A DNA stretch of 64,000 nucleotides, taken from NCBI RefSeq assembly GCF_006715085.1, contig NZ_VFMM01000001.1, forward strand, positions 2,914,001-2,978,000, written 5' to 3'. The stretch is from Kribbella jejuensis. GTDB taxonomy: Bacteria; Actinomycetota; Actinomycetes; Propionibacteriales; Kribbellaceae. This document shows positions 1 through 8,545 of this stretch, one piece after another; within the stretch, counting starts at the first letter, position 1, and each line of letters starts with the position of its first letter. The notes below the pieces were generated by a model. The model searched no databases. It was not told the origin of the DNA and saw only the letters and a program-made list of their open reading frames with translations. Both the position numbers and the translations under genes were made by a program.

Positions 1-7
1 GCTTCAC

Positions 8-24
8 GGGACGGTCACTGTCCC
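8..24. promoter_or_regulatory. imperfect palindrome near left edge
   Basis: The 17 bases GGGACGGTCACTGTCCC are an inverted repeat with five perfect outer pairs and two mismatched inner pairs. It lies about 150 bp before the XRE regulator gene, in the only non-coding stretch at this edge (bases 1-176). It could be an operator for that regulator or the tail of a terminator from a gene outside the window. The call rests on symmetry alone. Confidence 0.25.
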
Positions 25-176
25 CCGACCACTCGACGCCACTGCCTGCCATCGACTCGACCATTGATGTGTCAGCCCCTTCTGCCACTGGTACCTTCGT
101 GCTGTGGTGTTGACTCGCCGCGCCGCCCAGGTAACAGCACGTGATCCGGGTTTGGTGAGGCAGAAATGAGGCATCG

Positions 177-1340
177 GTGGGGCATCGGCGGCTCTCCCTG
201 GCTCAGCGGCGTAAGTCCGTAGGGCTGAGCCAAGACGAGCTTGCCCACGCTCTTGGAGTCGAGCGGTCGACCGTGGTCCGCTGGGAGGCCGGCCGGACCG
301 AGCCGCAAGCGTGGGTACGCCCCCACCTGGCGCGAGCGCTTCACCTGTCCGACGAACCGCTCGACGACTTGCTGTGCGCGGACGTCGGCTCGGATGCGGT
401 GGATCGACGGGTCTTCGCCGGTCTGGCGACTGCACTGGCTCTCGCGCCCCTCGCTCGGGCGCGAATGGGCAGCCAGATCGGTACGACGCAGATTCGTCAG
501 CTCCAGCAGCGAACCGCCCGCCTGCGACGACTGGATGACCACCTCGGCGGCATGGACACCTACGAGGTCTACACGAGCGAGATGGCGGCAACGGAGAAGC
601 TGATCAAGACCGCCAGCTACAGCAGTGCGACAGCCCGAGCGTTGACCGGAGTGTTCGCCGAGCAGGCACAGATGGCTGGTTGGGCGGCATTCGACGCAGG
701 CCGGTACGTCGAATCAAGGCGCCACTACACGGCGGCGCTGTCGGCGGCCAAGGAGTCTGGCGATCCCGGGCTAGAAGGCAACTCCCTGGCGTTCATGGCA
801 TATGAGAAGGCGGACACTCGGACTGCCGCCGAGTCGACACGCATCGCGGGCACCAAGGCGACGCCCCGAGTGCGCGCGCTATTGCATGAACGCCTTGCCT
901 GGACCTACGCCGTGAGTGGGCAAATGTCCGCGACGGCGCGTGCGCTCGATGCCGCTACAGCCGCAATCAACGAGCCGTCACACTTCCCGGAGCCGGACTG
1001 GGTGTTCTGGGTTGACCCCCTGGAGATCGACATCATGGCCGGCCGCTGCTACACCGAACTTCACCGACCATCCCGCGCGGTCCCACTGCTGGACGACGCT
1101 CTTGCGCGATACGACGACACACACTCGCGTGACAAGGCGCTCTACAGCACATGGCTGGCTCACGCGCTCATGGACGCCGACGATCCCGAGCGGGCCGCAT
1201 ACGTAACGGAGCACGCAATCGACCTCGCGTCCGGCGTTGGATCTGTTCGCCCAGGAGATCGTCTGCGCGGTGTACTCAGTCGGTTGTCGCACTACGGCGG
1301 TCCCGAGGTGGCGGCCGTGCTCGAGCGGGCGCGCGGCTAG
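177..1340 (+). CDS. XRE-family transcriptional regulator with TPR-like C-terminal domain
   Basis: A 387-residue DNA-binding regulator. Residues about 8-63 form an XRE helix-turn-helix (RRKSVGLSQDELAHALGV, then STVVRWEAGRTEP). The remaining 300 residues are alanine-rich and helical with loosely repeated hairpins such as HERLAWTYAVSG and YTELHRPSRAVPLLDDALARY, which looks like a TPR-type protein- or peptide-sensing domain. Actinomycetes carry many such XRE-TPR regulators, usually of unknown target. The GTG at 177 is chosen because the HTH begins a few residues later. The gene converges on cutA, and both stop codons lie in the same CTAG. No neighbour on the same strand suggests a target. Confidence 0.8.
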   Translation: MGHRRLSLAQRRKSVGLSQDELAHALGVERSTVVRWEAGRTEPQAWVRPHLARALHLSDEPLDDLLCADVGSDAVDRRVFAGLATALALAPLARARMGSQIGTTQIRQLQQRTARLRRLDDHLGGMDTYEVYTSEMAATEKLIKTASYSSATARALTGVFAEQAQMAGWAAFDAGRYVESRRHYTAALSAAKESGDPGLEGNSLAFMAYEKADTRTAAESTRIAGTKATPRVRALLHERLAWTYAVSGQMSATARALDAATAAINEPSHFPEPDWVFWVDPLEIDIMAGRCYTELHRPSRAVPLLDDALARYDDTHSRDKALYSTWLAHALMDADDPERAAYVTEHAIDLASGVGSVRPGDRLRGVLSRLSHYGGPEVAAVLERARG

Positions 1341-1657
1341 CCCTTCGTCGTCCGATCGACCCAGTCCAAGTATCTGGCGGATCCGGCGGTGATCGGGACG
1401 GCACTCACCTCGGGATTGGCCCAGGAGTGGTTCCCCAGCAGATGGGCCTCAAGTTCGGCGTACCGGCCTTCCGTCGTCTTCAGCAGCACCTGCCACTCTT
1501 CGCCTTCGCCGTACTGACCCTCGTGCCAAAAGATCGATACGACCGGCCCAACAATCTGGGCTCCCGCCGCAAGACCGGCACTGACCGCCGAGCCCGCGAG
1601 CTGGACCGCCTCATCACGCGTCGCCGTTGCCGTCGAGACCTGCAAGTAGCCAGACAT
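1337..1657 (-). CDS. cutA: CutA-type divalent cation tolerance protein
   Basis: A 106-residue protein of the CutA1 family, small PII-like trimers linked to copper and other divalent cation tolerance and found in the cytosol. Visible family signatures are the N-terminal strand GYLQVSTATATRDEAVQLA, the central SIFWHEGQ (usually Y-x-W) followed by EWQVLLKTTEGRYAELEAHL, and the YLDWVDRTTKG end. Length is normal for the family. It lies 45 bp downstream of the DMT permease gene on the same strand and may be co-transcribed with it. Its stop overlaps that of the convergent XRE gene. The actual role of CutA in actinomycetes is not settled. Confidence 0.9.
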   Translation of the reverse strand: MSGYLQVSTATATRDEAVQLAGSAVSAGLAAGAQIVGPVVSIFWHEGQYGEGEEWQVLLKTTEGRYAELEAHLLGNHSWANPEVSAVPITAGSARYLDWVDRTTKG

Positions 1658-1702
1658 GCCGTCGAGTCTAGGGCCGTCGCCTTCGCGGCAGCGGTTGGCT
1701 GG

Positions 1703-2533
1703 TCAGCCCGTTGTGATCAGGAGTATGCCGGCTACTACGACGGCGGCGGCGGTGGCTCGTTTGGGGCCGAAGCGTTCTTTGAAGAAGAGGGTGCCGATGA
1801 GGGCGCCGAAGATGATGCTGGTTTCTCGGAGGGCGGCGATGGTGGCCAGGGTGCCTCGGGTTTGGGCCCAGAGGACGAGGCCGTAGGCGATCATCGAGAC
1901 CACGCCGCCGGCCAGGCCGGAGATGATCGCCGACCGCGGGAGGTTGAAGGTTTGTGGGCCGCGCCACAGCAGGATGACCAGCGGCAGGGCGAAGCCTTGG
2001 AGCATGAAGACCCAGCCCATGTACGTTGCCACCGGCATCTTGTGTACGGCGAGTCCGTCGACGACCGTGTACGACGCGATCGTCAGGCCGGTGCCGAGGG
2101 CGGCGAAGATCGCCGGGAGTTGGCTGCGGCCGGGGCGGCCGATGAAGACGATCGCGATCAGTCCGGCCGAGACGAGCAGTACGCCCGCCAGTTCGACCAA
2201 GGCCAGGTGTTGGTGCAGTACGACGATCGACACCAACGCCACCACCCACGGCGACGTACCGCGGGCCAACGGATACATCTGGCTGAACTGGCCGAGCTGG
2301 TACGACGCCAACAGCCCGCCGAGGTAGGCGAGGTGGATCAGCGCTGACGCGATGATGTACCCCCACGTCCCTGCCGGCGGGAGGCCCATCACGAGGACGG
2401 CGACTAGGCCGATGACACCCGCGGCCAGTTCGAACAGGGCCAGGCCGGCGACTCGGTCAGGTGCGCCGTGGGCCATCGCGTTCCACGTCGCGTGCAGAAC
2501 GGCCGCCCCGAGCACCACCAAGATCACCAGCAC
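1703..2533 (-). CDS. DMT-superfamily (EamA-type) membrane permease
   Basis: A 276-residue integral membrane protein with about ten hydrophobic helices arranged as two halves of five, the usual EamA fold. The first helix runs VILVVLGAAVLHATWNAMAH, and HATWN is typical of one DMT branch. The second half begins near SQLPAIFAALGTGLTIASYT and ends in FKERFGPKRATAAAVVVAG, which matches the E-R-x-x-P-x-x-x-x-G-A hallmark at the end of EamA repeats. The substrate is unknown; relatives export amino acids, metabolites or drugs. The start is GTG at 2533, about 50 bp from the divergent gene at 2584, so the two promoters must be close together. cutA follows 45 bp downstream. Confidence 0.8.
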   Translation of the reverse strand: MLVILVVLGAAVLHATWNAMAHGAPDRVAGLALFELAAGVIGLVAVLVMGLPPAGTWGYIIASALIHLAYLGGLLASYQLGQFSQMYPLARGTSPWVVALVSIVVLHQHLALVELAGVLLVSAGLIAIVFIGRPGRSQLPAIFAALGTGLTIASYTVVDGLAVHKMPVATYMGWVFMLQGFALPLVILLWRGPQTFNLPRSAIISGLAGGVVSMIAYGLVLWAQTRGTLATIAALRETSIIFGALIGTLFFKERFGPKRATAAAVVVAGILLITTG

Positions 2534-2583
2534 GTCACCACCCTCTCACCACGACGCGAGCCGGTCAGGCAGATTATGGTGCC

Positions 2584-3468
2584 GTGGAGACCTCCCCCGA
2601 ACAGCGCCTGTACGACGCAGCGGCACGGAGTCCGCGGGGTGAGGCGATGATCGCAGCTGCACGACGCGCGATCACCGAGGGGCTCGAGTCGGCTTCTCTC
2701 CGAGAGCTTGCCGAGGCGCCGCTGACCACCCGAAATCGAAGGGCACTTCTCCTCCGAGCGCTTGACGAATTGTCGATCCCTCGACCGGATCCGCGGGTAC
2801 CAGGTCAGGTTGTCGAAGGTACGCCGTACGCGCGCCTGCCGACCGACACCCTCCACCTCGAAATCGTGGACGGGGAACTCGGACCTGAGGTGGTCATCCG
2901 CGTCAACGACGAGCTGATCACCGAGGAGGTCGATGGGATGGGGATGCACCCGTTCGACCTCCTCGTGCCCGCCAACCTCCTGGCCGCCGCCGGGCGGGTC
3001 GTGATCGGGCGGTGCAGCTGCGGCTCGGCAGGCTGCGGTTCGACCGAGGCTGAGGTCAGTCGAGTCGACGGTGTCGTGCACTGGGACTGGTCCGGTGATG
3101 CGCCCATGGAGCACGGCGTCTCGTTCGACGCCGCGCAGTACGACGTGGAGGTCGAGAGACTCGGCAACGACCAGGGTTGGGAGCGGACTGTGGACATCGG
3201 GGAGGTGGACATCGCCGGTCTGGAGCTCAGTTGGGCAGGTGTTGACTATCGGGATCCGCGGAAGCTTCTGGTTGCCCTGCATGCTGACGAGGAGCAGTTC
3301 CATATCTTCCTGCGGTTCCCGATCGACGCCGACCCGGATGACGTACGGCGTACCTTGCGGCAGCCGCCGAGGAGCTGGCAGGCGACGTACCACTCGTTGG
3401 TCGTCGGGCGGCGCGGGCGGCCGTCGATGGCGGGGTGGCGTTGGCGGTCAGAGGATGCCTGGGGGTAG
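2584..3468 (+). CDS. protein of unknown function with a CxCGxxGC motif
   Basis: A 294-residue soluble protein that I cannot assign. The reading frame is open further upstream, but the GTG at 2584 is preferred because upstream sequence is the coding region and promoter of the divergent permease. A helical N-terminal third (residues about 1-75) precedes a mixed alpha/beta body. Near residue 138 lies GRCSCGSAGCGSTEAEV, whose C-x-C-G-x-x-G-C spacing looks like a small metal or zinc knuckle. No signal peptide or membrane segment is visible. The gene converges with and overlaps the SDR gene by 21 bp. Confidence 0.6.
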   Translation: METSPEQRLYDAAARSPRGEAMIAAARRAITEGLESASLRELAEAPLTTRNRRALLLRALDELSIPRPDPRVPGQVVEGTPYARLPTDTLHLEIVDGELGPEVVIRVNDELITEEVDGMGMHPFDLLVPANLLAAAGRVVIGRCSCGSAGCGSTEAEVSRVDGVVHWDWSGDAPMEHGVSFDAAQYDVEVERLGNDQGWERTVDIGEVDIAGLELSWAGVDYRDPRKLLVALHADEEQFHIFLRFPIDADPDDVRRTLRQPPRSWQATYHSLVVGRRGRPSMAGWRWRSEDAWG

Positions 3469-4428
3469 TAGACCCAGGTCACGAAGGCTTTCAGCGGTTT
3501 CCACGATGGTCGTCTCGAGGGGACGCGGATTCCAACCGAGCACGGTGCGCGCTCGGGTGTTGTGGATGGTTGGGCGTGGGAGGTCGGGGCCCGGGGCTTC
3601 CTCCGTGGGTGTGGTCGCGCCGAGGCTGTTGTGGAGGAGTTGCGAGAGCTCGAGGAAGCTCGTGGCCGGATCATTGCCGACGGCAAGGAAACGGTTGCCA
3701 GCGGCATCGGGTGTGATCATGGCGCGGATGTGCAGGTCGGCTACATCGCGGACGTCGACCACTCCGAAGCGCGCGCGTGGGACGACCGTCATGGTCCCGT
3801 CGAGCATCATCTTGATCAGCTGGGTCGACGAGCGTAGGTCGGTGGTCAGCGTGGGGCCGAAGATCGCGGTGGGGTTGACCACCACCAGTTCGGTCGCACC
3901 GTCCTGCATGAGGCCCCAGGCGGCGCGTTCGGCGATTGCCTTTGACCGTGGGTACGGCGCCAGGCCCGGTGTGTCGGGGTCTGTCCAGTCGTCTTCGGTG
4001 TACTCAGCGGTGGGCTTCGGGGTGTAGCCGACCGCGGCGAAGGACGAGGTCAGTACGACGCGTCGGGCGCCGGCGTCTCGCGCTGCTCGTAGTACTCGCA
4101 GCGTGCCTTCGCGCGCCGGGACGATCAGCTCGTCCGGGTCCTCGGGTTGGACGACCGGGATCGGCGACGCGACGTGGTGGATCTCGGTGCAGCCGTCGAC
4201 CGCGGCCTTCCAGCCGTCGTCGGACATCAGGTCCGCCTCGACGAACTCCAGATGCGTGTCGTCGGCACCACCACGGCGTACGGCGTCCCGCACCGAGGCG
4301 GCACGTGCCACAGAGCGGACCGTCGTACGGACGTCCGCACCATCGCGCAGGAGTCGCGCGATCAGATGCGTCGCCAGGTAACCGGAACCGCCTGTCACGA
4401 GTACCGGACTCGTGGGCGCCGGGCTCAT
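3448..4428 (-). CDS. extended SDR oxidoreductase (dihydroflavonol-reductase-like)
   Basis: A 326-residue NAD(P)-dependent reductase of the extended short-chain dehydrogenase family. The Rossmann motif LVTGGSGYLATHL is at residues 9-21, the arginine in TVRS suggests NADP preference, and the catalytic set is S (LTSSFAAVGY), Y and K (YPRSKAIAE). Relatives reduce dihydroflavonols, aldehydes or ketones; the substrate here is not known. The ATG overlaps the stop of the upstream merR-type gene by 4 bp (ATGA), so the two are translationally coupled and the regulator probably controls this enzyme. Its 3' end overlaps the convergent gene. Confidence 0.85.
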   Translation of the reverse strand: MSPAPTSPVLVTGGSGYLATHLIARLLRDGADVRTTVRSVARAASVRDAVRRGGADDTHLEFVEADLMSDDGWKAAVDGCTEIHHVASPIPVVQPEDPDELIVPAREGTLRVLRAARDAGARRVVLTSSFAAVGYTPKPTAEYTEDDWTDPDTPGLAPYPRSKAIAERAAWGLMQDGATELVVVNPTAIFGPTLTTDLRSSTQLIKMMLDGTMTVVPRARFGVVDVRDVADLHIRAMITPDAAGNRFLAVGNDPATSFLELSQLLHNSLGATTPTEEAPGPDLPRPTIHNTRARTVLGWNPRPLETTIVETAESLRDLGLLPPGIL

Positions 4429-4862
4429 CGGAGGGCTCCCAGACCGTCGACGACGTCGACGAGGCGCTCGATGGTTGCGGCTTCGGCGGCCTCGTCGCCG
4501 CGGTCGCGGGCGTCCCAGAGCGCGGCCTTCTCGCGGAGGTAGCGCAGCCGCGCCTGCTGCGCCGCGATCTCGGCCTCGATGCGTTCGGCGTGCCGGAGCA
4601 GGAGGTCGCGCTGTTCACCGGCGGCCTCGCGTCCGCGGGCGCGGTTCGCCAGGTACGTACGCATGTCGCCGATGCCGACGCCGACCGCGCGCAGGCAGGC
4701 GAGCGCTTCGAGCGTGTCGACGTCAGCGTTCTGGTACCGCCGGTGACCGCTCTGCGCGTCCCGGTCGATCGGGCCGATCAGCCCGACGTCCTCGTAGTAC
4801 CGCAGCGTCGGCTCGCTCAACCCGCTCCGCCGCGCGACCTCCTGAATGGTGAAAACCGTCAT
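4425..4862 (-). CDS. MerR-family transcriptional regulator
   Basis: A 145-residue MerR-type activator/repressor. The winged HTH is at residues 3-70 (TIQEVARRSGLSEPTLRYYEDVGLI, given here as TIQEVARRSGLSEP then TLRYYEDVGLI), followed by a long helix for dimerisation (residues 75-115) and a short C-terminal tail without the cysteine cluster of metal sensors. It resembles the MerR proteins that sense oxidants or organic molecules and control a neighbouring SDR. The ATG at 4862 is preferred over an in-frame start 18 bases upstream because the HTH starts immediately after it. It is the first gene of a two-gene unit with the SDR. Confidence 0.88.
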   Translation of the reverse strand: MTVFTIQEVARRSGLSEPTLRYYEDVGLIGPIDRDAQSGHRRYQNADVDTLEALACLRAVGVGIGDMRTYLANRARGREAAGEQRDLLLRHAERIEAEIAAQQARLRYLREKAALWDARDRGDEAAEAATIERLVDVVDGLGALR

Positions 4863-4880
4863 GCCGCCACGGTCACACAC

Positions 4881-4899
4881 TTAAAGCGCTTGAGGTCAA
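4881..4899 (-). promoter_or_regulatory. candidate merR operator
   Basis: Upstream of the merR start there is a palindromic core AAGCGCTT (4884-4891) with partial symmetry outside it, followed on the minus strand by a TTGACC that could serve as a -35 element. MerR proteins normally bind such symmetric sites between -35 and -10. I cannot find a convincing -10, so this is only a suggestion. Confidence 0.3.
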
Positions 4900-4903
4900 A
4901 CAG

Positions 4904-4933
4904 GAAGGCCCGGGTGAATTCGCCCGGGCCTTC
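4904..4933 (-). terminator. strong hairpin terminator of the dehydrogenase operon
   Basis: Perfect 11-bp arms GAAGGCCCGGG and CCCGGGCCTTC enclose an 8-base loop, 4 bases after the E2 stop codon. No T-run follows, as is common in actinomycetes. The same hairpin separates the operon from the merR promoter. Confidence 0.8.
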
Positions 4934-4937
4934 GAAT

Positions 4938-6401
4938 TCAGAACATCAGTGCGCGGGCCGGGTCCTCGAGGATGCTGGCGACGTCGGCGAGGAAGGTGGA
5001 ACCCTTCTCGCCGTCGATCAGGCGGTGGTCGAACGACAGCGCGAGCGTGGTGATCCACCGCGGCACGATCTCGTCGTCCACCACCCACGGCTGCTTGCGC
5101 ACCGCGCCGAACGCGAGGATCGCGGCCTCGCCCGGGTTGATGATCGGCGTACCGGCGTCGACGCCGAACACACCGACGTTGGTGATCGTGAACGAACCGC
5201 CCGCCTGGTCGGCCGGCTGCGTCTTGCCCTCGCGAGCGGTGGCGACCAGGTCGTTGAGCGCCCGGCACAGGTCCGGGAGGGTGAGCGAGTCGGCGCCCTT
5301 GATGTTCGGGACGATCAGCCCGCGCGGGGTGGCCGCGGCGATGCCGAGGTTCACCGCGCCCTTGTAGACGATCTCCTGGGCCTGTTCGTCCCAGGCGGCG
5401 TTGACGATCGGCGTACGGCGGGCCGCCAGGGTGACCGCCTTCGCGACGATCAGCAGCGGGGAGACGCGCAGATCCTTGAACGCGCGGTCCGACTTCAACC
5501 GCTCGACGAGCTCCATCGTGGCGCTGACGTCGACGGTGATCCACTCGGTGACGTGCGGGGCGGTGAACGCGCTGGCAACCATCGCCTGCGCCATCACCTT
5601 CTGTACGCCCTTCACCGGTACGCGGGTGTCCTCGCGTCCGCTGATCACCGGTGCCGGTTCGTACGCCGGTACCGTGGCAACCGGCGCGTCGGCCGGGGCC
5701 GCTACATAGGCCTCGACGTCCGCCCGGGTGATGACGCCACCTGCACCGGTCGCCGTCACCGTGGCGAGGTCGATCCCGAGGTCCTTCGCCAACTTCCGCA
5801 CCGGCGGCTTGGCCAGCACGTGCACCGTCCCGTTGCCTCCCGCGGCCGGCGCTGGGGTCGAGGGCGGTGCGGCGGGTGCCTGGCCGGTGCCAGCGGGTGC
5901 CGTGGGCGCGAACGCCGCGGGCGCCGCGGTCGCGGGCGCTGGTGGCGGGGCCGGCGTCGCAGCCAAAGCCGCGCCGGCTGTGCCCGGCGTGCCGACCGGT
6001 GTGGGCGTGCCGCCTGGGGTGGGGGCGGGTTTGCGTTGGCGGCGTTTGGATTCGGTGGTTTTGGGGCCGTAGCCGACCAGGACCGCGGTGCGGCCGCCGG
6101 ATTCCTCCGGCTCCGGGATGGACGGGACCATGTCGTCGGCGAGCGGTTCCTCGCCCGCGGACTCGGTCTGGACCGAGATGATCGGCGTACCGACCGGGAC
6201 GGTTTCGCCCTCCGGCACGAGCAGGTCGGTGATCACGCCGGCGAACGGAACCGGAAGCTCGACCAGCGACTTCGCGGTCTCGATCTCGACGATGGTGTCG
6301 TTGAGCTTGACGGTGTCGCCCGGCTTGACCTTCCAGCTGACGATCTCGGCCTCGACGAGACCTTCACCGACGTCCGGGAGCCGGAACTGCTGAATGCCCA
6401 T
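4938..6401 (-). CDS. bkdC: 2-oxo-acid dehydrogenase E2 (dihydrolipoamide acyltransferase)
   Basis: A 487-residue acyltransferase that takes the acyl group from E1 to CoA through a swinging lipoyl arm. Domains in order: one lipoyl domain (residues 1-80, lysine 44 in ETAKSLVEL), a long Pro/Ala linker, a peripheral-subunit-binding domain (VRKLAKDLGIDLATV), a second linker, and the catalytic domain ending in FDHRLIDGEKG, the H-x-x-x-D-G active site. The frame is open upstream inside the E1beta gene, but the true start is the ATG at 6401, which overlaps the E1beta stop (TGATG). Gene order and the single lipoyl domain favour a branched-chain keto-acid complex; a pyruvate complex cannot be excluded. 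A separate E3 is needed and is not in this window. Confidence 0.9.
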   Translation of the reverse strand: MGIQQFRLPDVGEGLVEAEIVSWKVKPGDTVKLNDTIVEIETAKSLVELPVPFAGVITDLLVPEGETVPVGTPIISVQTESAGEEPLADDMVPSIPEPEESGGRTAVLVGYGPKTTESKRRQRKPAPTPGGTPTPVGTPGTAGAALAATPAPPPAPATAAPAAFAPTAPAGTGQAPAAPPSTPAPAAGGNGTVHVLAKPPVRKLAKDLGIDLATVTATGAGGVITRADVEAYVAAPADAPVATVPAYEPAPVISGREDTRVPVKGVQKVMAQAMVASAFTAPHVTEWITVDVSATMELVERLKSDRAFKDLRVSPLLIVAKAVTLAARRTPIVNAAWDEQAQEIVYKGAVNLGIAAATPRGLIVPNIKGADSLTLPDLCRALNDLVATAREGKTQPADQAGGSFTITNVGVFGVDAGTPIINPGEAAILAFGAVRKQPWVVDDEIVPRWITTLALSFDHRLIDGEKGSTFLADVASILEDPARALMF

Positions 6402-7378
6402 CAGTACCCCATCACCCGGTCGACGCCGTCCAGGACGCGGTCCAGGTCCGGCAGGTACTCGTCCTCCATCCGCGACGGCGGATAGGGGGTGTCGTACCCG
6501 GTCACGCGCAGCACCGGGGCCTCGAGGTGGTAGAAGCACTCCTCGGTCACCCGCGCCGCGATCTCCGACCCGGGACCGAACGAGTACGGCGCCTCGTGCA
6601 CCACGACCGCCCGCCGGGTCTTCTTCACGGAGGAGAAGATCGTCGGCAGATCGAACGGCGCGATCGTCCGCAGGTCGATGACCTCCAGGTTGCGTCCGTC
6701 CTCGACCGCGGCCTCGGCGGCCTGCAGGCACGTCTTCACCATTGGCCCATAACAGAGCAGCGTCGCGTCCGTACCTTCACGGACCACCTTCGCCTTGTGC
6801 AGCGGCAGGGCCGGCGGCGCGGACTCGTCCAGCTCGGCCTTCTCGTGGTACCGCCGCTTGGGCTCGAAGAAAACCACGGGGTCGTCGGACGCGATCGCCT
6901 GCTGGATCATCCAGTACGCGTCGACGGGGTCGCCGCAGGAGATCACCTTGAGCCCCGGGACGTGCGCGAACAGCGTCTCCGGCGACTCCGAGTGGTGCTC
7001 GACCGCGCCGATGCCGCCGCCGTACGGGATCCGGATGACGACCGGCATGGTGATCTTGCCCATCGACCGGTAGTGCATCTTCGCGACCTGGTTGATGATC
7101 TGGTCGTACGCCGGGAACACGAAGCCGTCGAACTGGATCTCGCACACCGGGCGGTACCCGCGCAGCGCGAGGCCGACCGCCGTACCGATGATGCCGGACT
7201 CGGCCAGCGGGGTGTCGATCACCCGGTCCTCGCCGAAGTCCTTCTGCAGACCTTCGGTGACCCGGAAGACGCCGCCGAGCTTGCCGATGTCCTCGCCCAT
7301 CACGACGACCTTCGGGTCCTTCTCCATCGCGGCCCGGAGTCCGGCGTTGATGGCCTTGCCGAGAGTGATCTTGGTCAT
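6401..7378 (-). CDS. bkdB: 2-oxo-acid dehydrogenase E1 beta subunit
   Basis: A 325-residue transketolase-like subunit that pairs with E1alpha to form the thiamine-diphosphate active site. It starts KITLGKAINAGLRAAMEKD and carries the conserved MGEDIG, DTPLAESGI and EIQFDGFVFPAYDQI stretches, the histidine pair in GAVEHHSESPE, and the C-terminal transketolase domain (EVIDLRTIAPFD). Length is standard. It begins 3 bp after the E1alpha stop and its stop overlaps the E2 start by one base, so all three subunits are translated as a coupled set, which fits an equimolar complex. Confidence 0.92.
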   Translation of the reverse strand: MTKITLGKAINAGLRAAMEKDPKVVVMGEDIGKLGGVFRVTEGLQKDFGEDRVIDTPLAESGIIGTAVGLALRGYRPVCEIQFDGFVFPAYDQIINQVAKMHYRSMGKITMPVVIRIPYGGGIGAVEHHSESPETLFAHVPGLKVISCGDPVDAYWMIQQAIASDDPVVFFEPKRRYHEKAELDESAPPALPLHKAKVVREGTDATLLCYGPMVKTCLQAAEAAVEDGRNLEVIDLRTIAPFDLPTIFSSVKKTRRAVVVHEAPYSFGPGSEIAARVTEECFYHLEAPVLRVTGYDTPYPPSRMEDEYLPDLDRVLDGVDRVMGY

Positions 7379-7381
7379 CGC

Positions 7382-8545
7382 TCAGCCCTCGCCTTCGAAC
7401 GAAGCCGCGTACGCCACGTACTGGTCGCGTTGCTCGGCCAGTTGCGGCGTCTCGTCGACGTACACGTTCTGGAAGAAGTCGGTGAGCACCGGGTCCGGCA
7501 GCGCGAGACAGCCGGCCCGCAGCTCGGCCGCGATCTTGTCGCCCTCGGCGTCGACCTCGTCGAAGAAGTCGTGGTCGACCCCCGCGTGCCGGGCCAGGTA
7601 CGCGTGCACGCGCTCGATCGGGTCCTTGAGCTTCCAGTGCTCGAGGTCCTCGCTGAGCCGGTACTTGGTCGGGTCGTCGGAGGTGGTGTGGGCGCCCATC
7701 CGGTACGTGTACGCCTCGATCAGCGACGGCCCGCTGCCCTCGCGGGCGCGCTTCAGGGCCTGCTGAGTGACGGCGTACGTCGCGAGTACGTCGTTGCCGT
7801 CGACGCGGACGCCCGGGAAGCCGAAGCCCGCCGCGCGCTGGTACAGCGGGATCCGGGTCTGCCGGTCGATCGGCTCCGAGATGGCCCACTGGTTGTTCTG
7901 GCAGAAGAAGACGACCGGGGCGTTGAACACCGAGGCCCAGATGAACGCCTCGTTGACGTCACCCTGGCTGCTCGCGCCGTCACCGAAGTACGCGATCGTG
8001 GCCTCGCCGTTGTCCGGGTCGCCGACCGCGTGGTCGCGCTGCTGGCCCATCGCGTACCCGGTCGCGTGCAGCGTCTGCGCGCCGATCACGATCGTGTACA
8101 GATGGAAGTTGTTGTCCTTCGGGTCCCATGCGCCCTGGTCGACCCCGCGGAACAGGCCGAGCAGGTTCAGCGGGTTGACCCCCTGGCACCAGGCGACACC
8201 GTGTTCCCGATACGTCGGGAAGACCATGTCCTTCTTGTTCAGGGCCCGGCCGGAGCCGATCTGCGCCGCTTCCTGGCCGAGCAGGGACGCCCACAGGCCG
8301 AGCTCACCCTGGCGCTGCAGGGCGGTCGCCTCGGTATCGATCCGGCGTACCAGGACCATGTCCCGATAGAAGCCCTTGATCGTCTCGTCGTCGAGATCGA
8401 ACGAGTAGTCCGGGTGCTCGACGCGCTCACCTTCGGGCGTCAGCAGCTGGACGAACTCGACCTCTTCGGAGGCCTGGGGCGGACTGACCGGCGCCTCGTG
8501 GGGCGCGAACACTTCCGGGACAGGGCCCGGCACCGACTCACTCAC
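7382..8545 (-). CDS. bkdA: 2-oxo-acid dehydrogenase E1 alpha subunit
   Basis: A 387-residue thiamine-diphosphate-binding subunit that decarboxylates a 2-oxo acid. The ThDP motif runs from GDG at residues 188-190 to NN at 217-218. The later phosphorylation-loop-like stretch RMGAHTTSDDPTKYR is also present. The frame stays open for 86 codons upstream, but the GTG at 8545 has a GAGGAG ribosome-binding site 5 bases before it and gives the family's normal length, while the upstream extension has no recognisable sequence. The signature VRRIDTEATALQRQGELGLW is closest to branched-chain or actinomycete pyruvate-type alpha subunits. It is the first gene of the three-gene operon. Confidence 0.9.
   Translation of the reverse strand: MSESVPGPVPEVFAPHEAPVSPPQASEEVEFVQLLTPEGERVEHPDYSFDLDDETIKGFYRDMVLVRRIDTEATALQRQGELGLWASLLGQEAAQIGSGRALNKKDMVFPTYREHGVAWCQGVNPLNLLGLFRGVDQGAWDPKDNNFHLYTIVIGAQTLHATGYAMGQQRDHAVGDPDNGEATIAYFGDGASSQGDVNEAFIWASVFNAPVVFFCQNNQWAISEPIDRQTRIPLYQRAAGFGFPGVRVDGNDVLATYAVTQQALKRAREGSGPSLIEAYTYRMGAHTTSDDPTKYRLSEDLEHWKLKDPIERVHAYLARHAGVDHDFFDEVDAEGDKIAAELRAGCLALPDPVLTDFFQNVYVDETPQLAEQRDQYVAYAASFEGEG

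Noticed and set aside
4-591. Minus-strand gene at the left edge
   Set aside because: It overlaps the XRE gene's HTH in antisense, has no recognisable domain and is Arg-rich like other shadow frames.
3936-6485. Very long open frames antisense to known genes (also 1151-2347, 6527-8740, 14003-16846)
   Set aside because: They mirror real genes on the other strand, a usual effect of high GC at third codon positions, and their products are Arg/Val/Asp-rich without domains.
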